Shown here piece by piece: positions 63,092-64,000 of a stretch of 64,000 bases of DNA. This stretch comes from Lepidodermella squamata. Taxonomy: Eukaryota > Gastrotricha. Both the position numbers and the translations under genes were made by a program. The notes under the pieces are model-generated. The model was not told the DNA's origin. It was given only the letters and a program-made list of their open reading frames with translations, and did not search any database. The stretch lies in contig JBLDXI010000015.1 in NCBI GenBank assembly GCA_047495785.1, forward strand, positions 3,968,001 to 4,032,000, read 5' to 3'. How positions within the stretch are numbered: the stretch's first letter is position 1; each line of letters opens with the position of its first letter.

Positions 63092-63900
63092 TTCGACAAG
63101 GTCGAGATCAAAAAGACTGTTGACTAGGTCAGCTCAGAATATTTGCAATATTTCATGTGGGTTTGTTCCTGACAAGTGAGTGACGATGAATGAGTGCTTC
63201 AAATGTTTTTTTCTCATCGATTAAAAAAAAATTACTATTATTACTGATTTCATTTCACTTGCTATTTACCCAGGTCATATTTATTCTACCGAGATTCTAA
63301 TCGATGTTTCGTGTACCAAAAATGATGAAATTTAGGAGGAAACCGAGAATTTGAACTGCATCGTTGGAAAATTAGGATTCAAGCTGTTTACCGTTAGTTC
63401 TTTTACGCTTAAAATCGTCACTTACAACGATATCAGGGTGTAAGGGAATAAGCGAATTGCTAAATACTGCCAGCGTTTTAAAAAGCCCAGCTTAATGACA
63501 TTATTTGAAATGATCGTTTCAAAAAATAACAACATTTAAAAGGGAAAACAAAATCAAACGTTGACGTTTATGAGTGAACGAAACACAGAATTCAAATAAT
63601 GTTGGCCCACACACGGCCTCGAAGCGAAAGAAGTAATAATTGGGGTCACATTGCGGGCGGCGGCGCAGTATAATAAAACGGCGTTAGGGCCGTGCCGCGA
63701 TTTTTTCATTATGAGTCATATTCGCTTTTTGTGTAAAATGCAAACGCGTGCCGAGTGTTTTTTGCTGACGGCTCGCTCGAAAGTGTTTTGAGTCGAGCTT
63801 TCCCGGTATAAGCTGAACAGCGACGCAAAGAACGTTGAAATTCCTCGCATTTTAGCCTGTTATTTATTCAAATTTTAGATTTTCTGATTTGATTATTATC
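63092..63900. other. Intergenic, promoter side of the last gene
   Basis: To about 63340 it is the duplicate of the D1 upstream flank. Further on there is GC-richer sequence with TATAATAAAA (63668) and GGTATAAGC (63804) that could be core-promoter elements for the gene at 63901. No other gene was seen. Confidence 0.4.
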
Positions 63901-64000
63901 ATGGCTGATCAACCTGTAATCGACACGTTAATTTACCTTCCGGAAAGCCCTAACCGCCCGTTGAAAAACGACTCCACTCGAGCGTTTTGTTTGACAATGG
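63901..64000 (+). CDS. Start of a gene, partial (off window)
   Basis: An ATG-initiated frame (MADQPVIDTLIYLPESPNRP...) stays open to the window end (33 codons). No domain can be recognised from so little sequence; no signal peptide. Called because of the ATG, clean frame and TATA-like upstream sequence. Confidence 0.4.
   Translation, partial: MADQPVIDTLIYLPESPNRPLKNDSTRAFCLTM

Overview
The window looks like a gene-dense stretch of an invertebrate (non-vertebrate bilaterian) nuclear genome. Genes sit on both strands, many have no intron, and where introns occur they are mostly 48-60 bp GT-AG introns. Gene content is animal: Cys-loop ligand-gated channels, Ly6/uPAR proteins, a class B-type GPCR, sushi and BTB-BACK proteins, and a tRNA-derived SINE. 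I cannot fix the phylum from sequence alone. Many intergenic stretches are AT-rich and hold small non-autonomous transposons.

Layout. 0-1.2 kb: the start of a secreted pancreatic-lipase-family protein that has lost all three catalytic residues. 1.9-4.7 kb: a dead copy of acetyl-CoA acetyltransferase next to an intact alpha/beta-hydrolase. 5.7-8 kb: small unknown genes. 8.8-11.1 kb: somatomedin-B class B-type GPCR. 11.2-15.1 kb: two divergent Cys-loop receptors with a TIR transposon between them. 15.4-16.3 kb: two tandem Ly6/GPI proteins. 16.8-19 kb: a 12-exon sushi-domain GPI protein. 19-21.5 kb: BTB-BACK and ankyrin-repeat proteins. 22.6-25.2 kb: an inverted copy of the 1.9-4.7 kb block, this time with the thiolase intact and the hydrolase dead. 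26-31 kb: a TIR/NB-ARC/ankyrin protein with the architecture of an immune receptor. 32-36 kb: CD225-like, SOCS-box-like and RING-finger proteins. 37.6 kb: a single-pass membrane protein. 38.6-63.1 kb: a tandem cluster of Cys-loop receptors (A1, A2, B, C1, D1, C2, D2) with pseudogene fragments of types A and B. Transposon debris lies among them: non-LTR retrotransposon fragments, MULE-type foldback elements, a decayed MULE transposase and a hAT-like MITE. The last 100 bases hold the start of another gene.

How the parts relate. The dominant theme is local duplication followed by divergence. An inverted two-gene block underwent reciprocal gene loss (thiolase kept in one copy, hydrolase in the other). 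The A-B and C-D receptor pairs were duplicated as units. C1 and C2 are almost identical except for one 74-residue segment between the Cys-loop and M1. Ly6-family proteins are known modulators of nicotinic-type receptors in animals, so two Ly6 genes beside nicotinic-like receptors are suggestive, but that is inference. All channels keep the 13-residue Cys-loop and an acidic residue at the -1' position of M2, which suggests cation selectivity.

No prokaryote-type operons, CRISPR arrays, rRNA or canonical tRNA genes were recognised.
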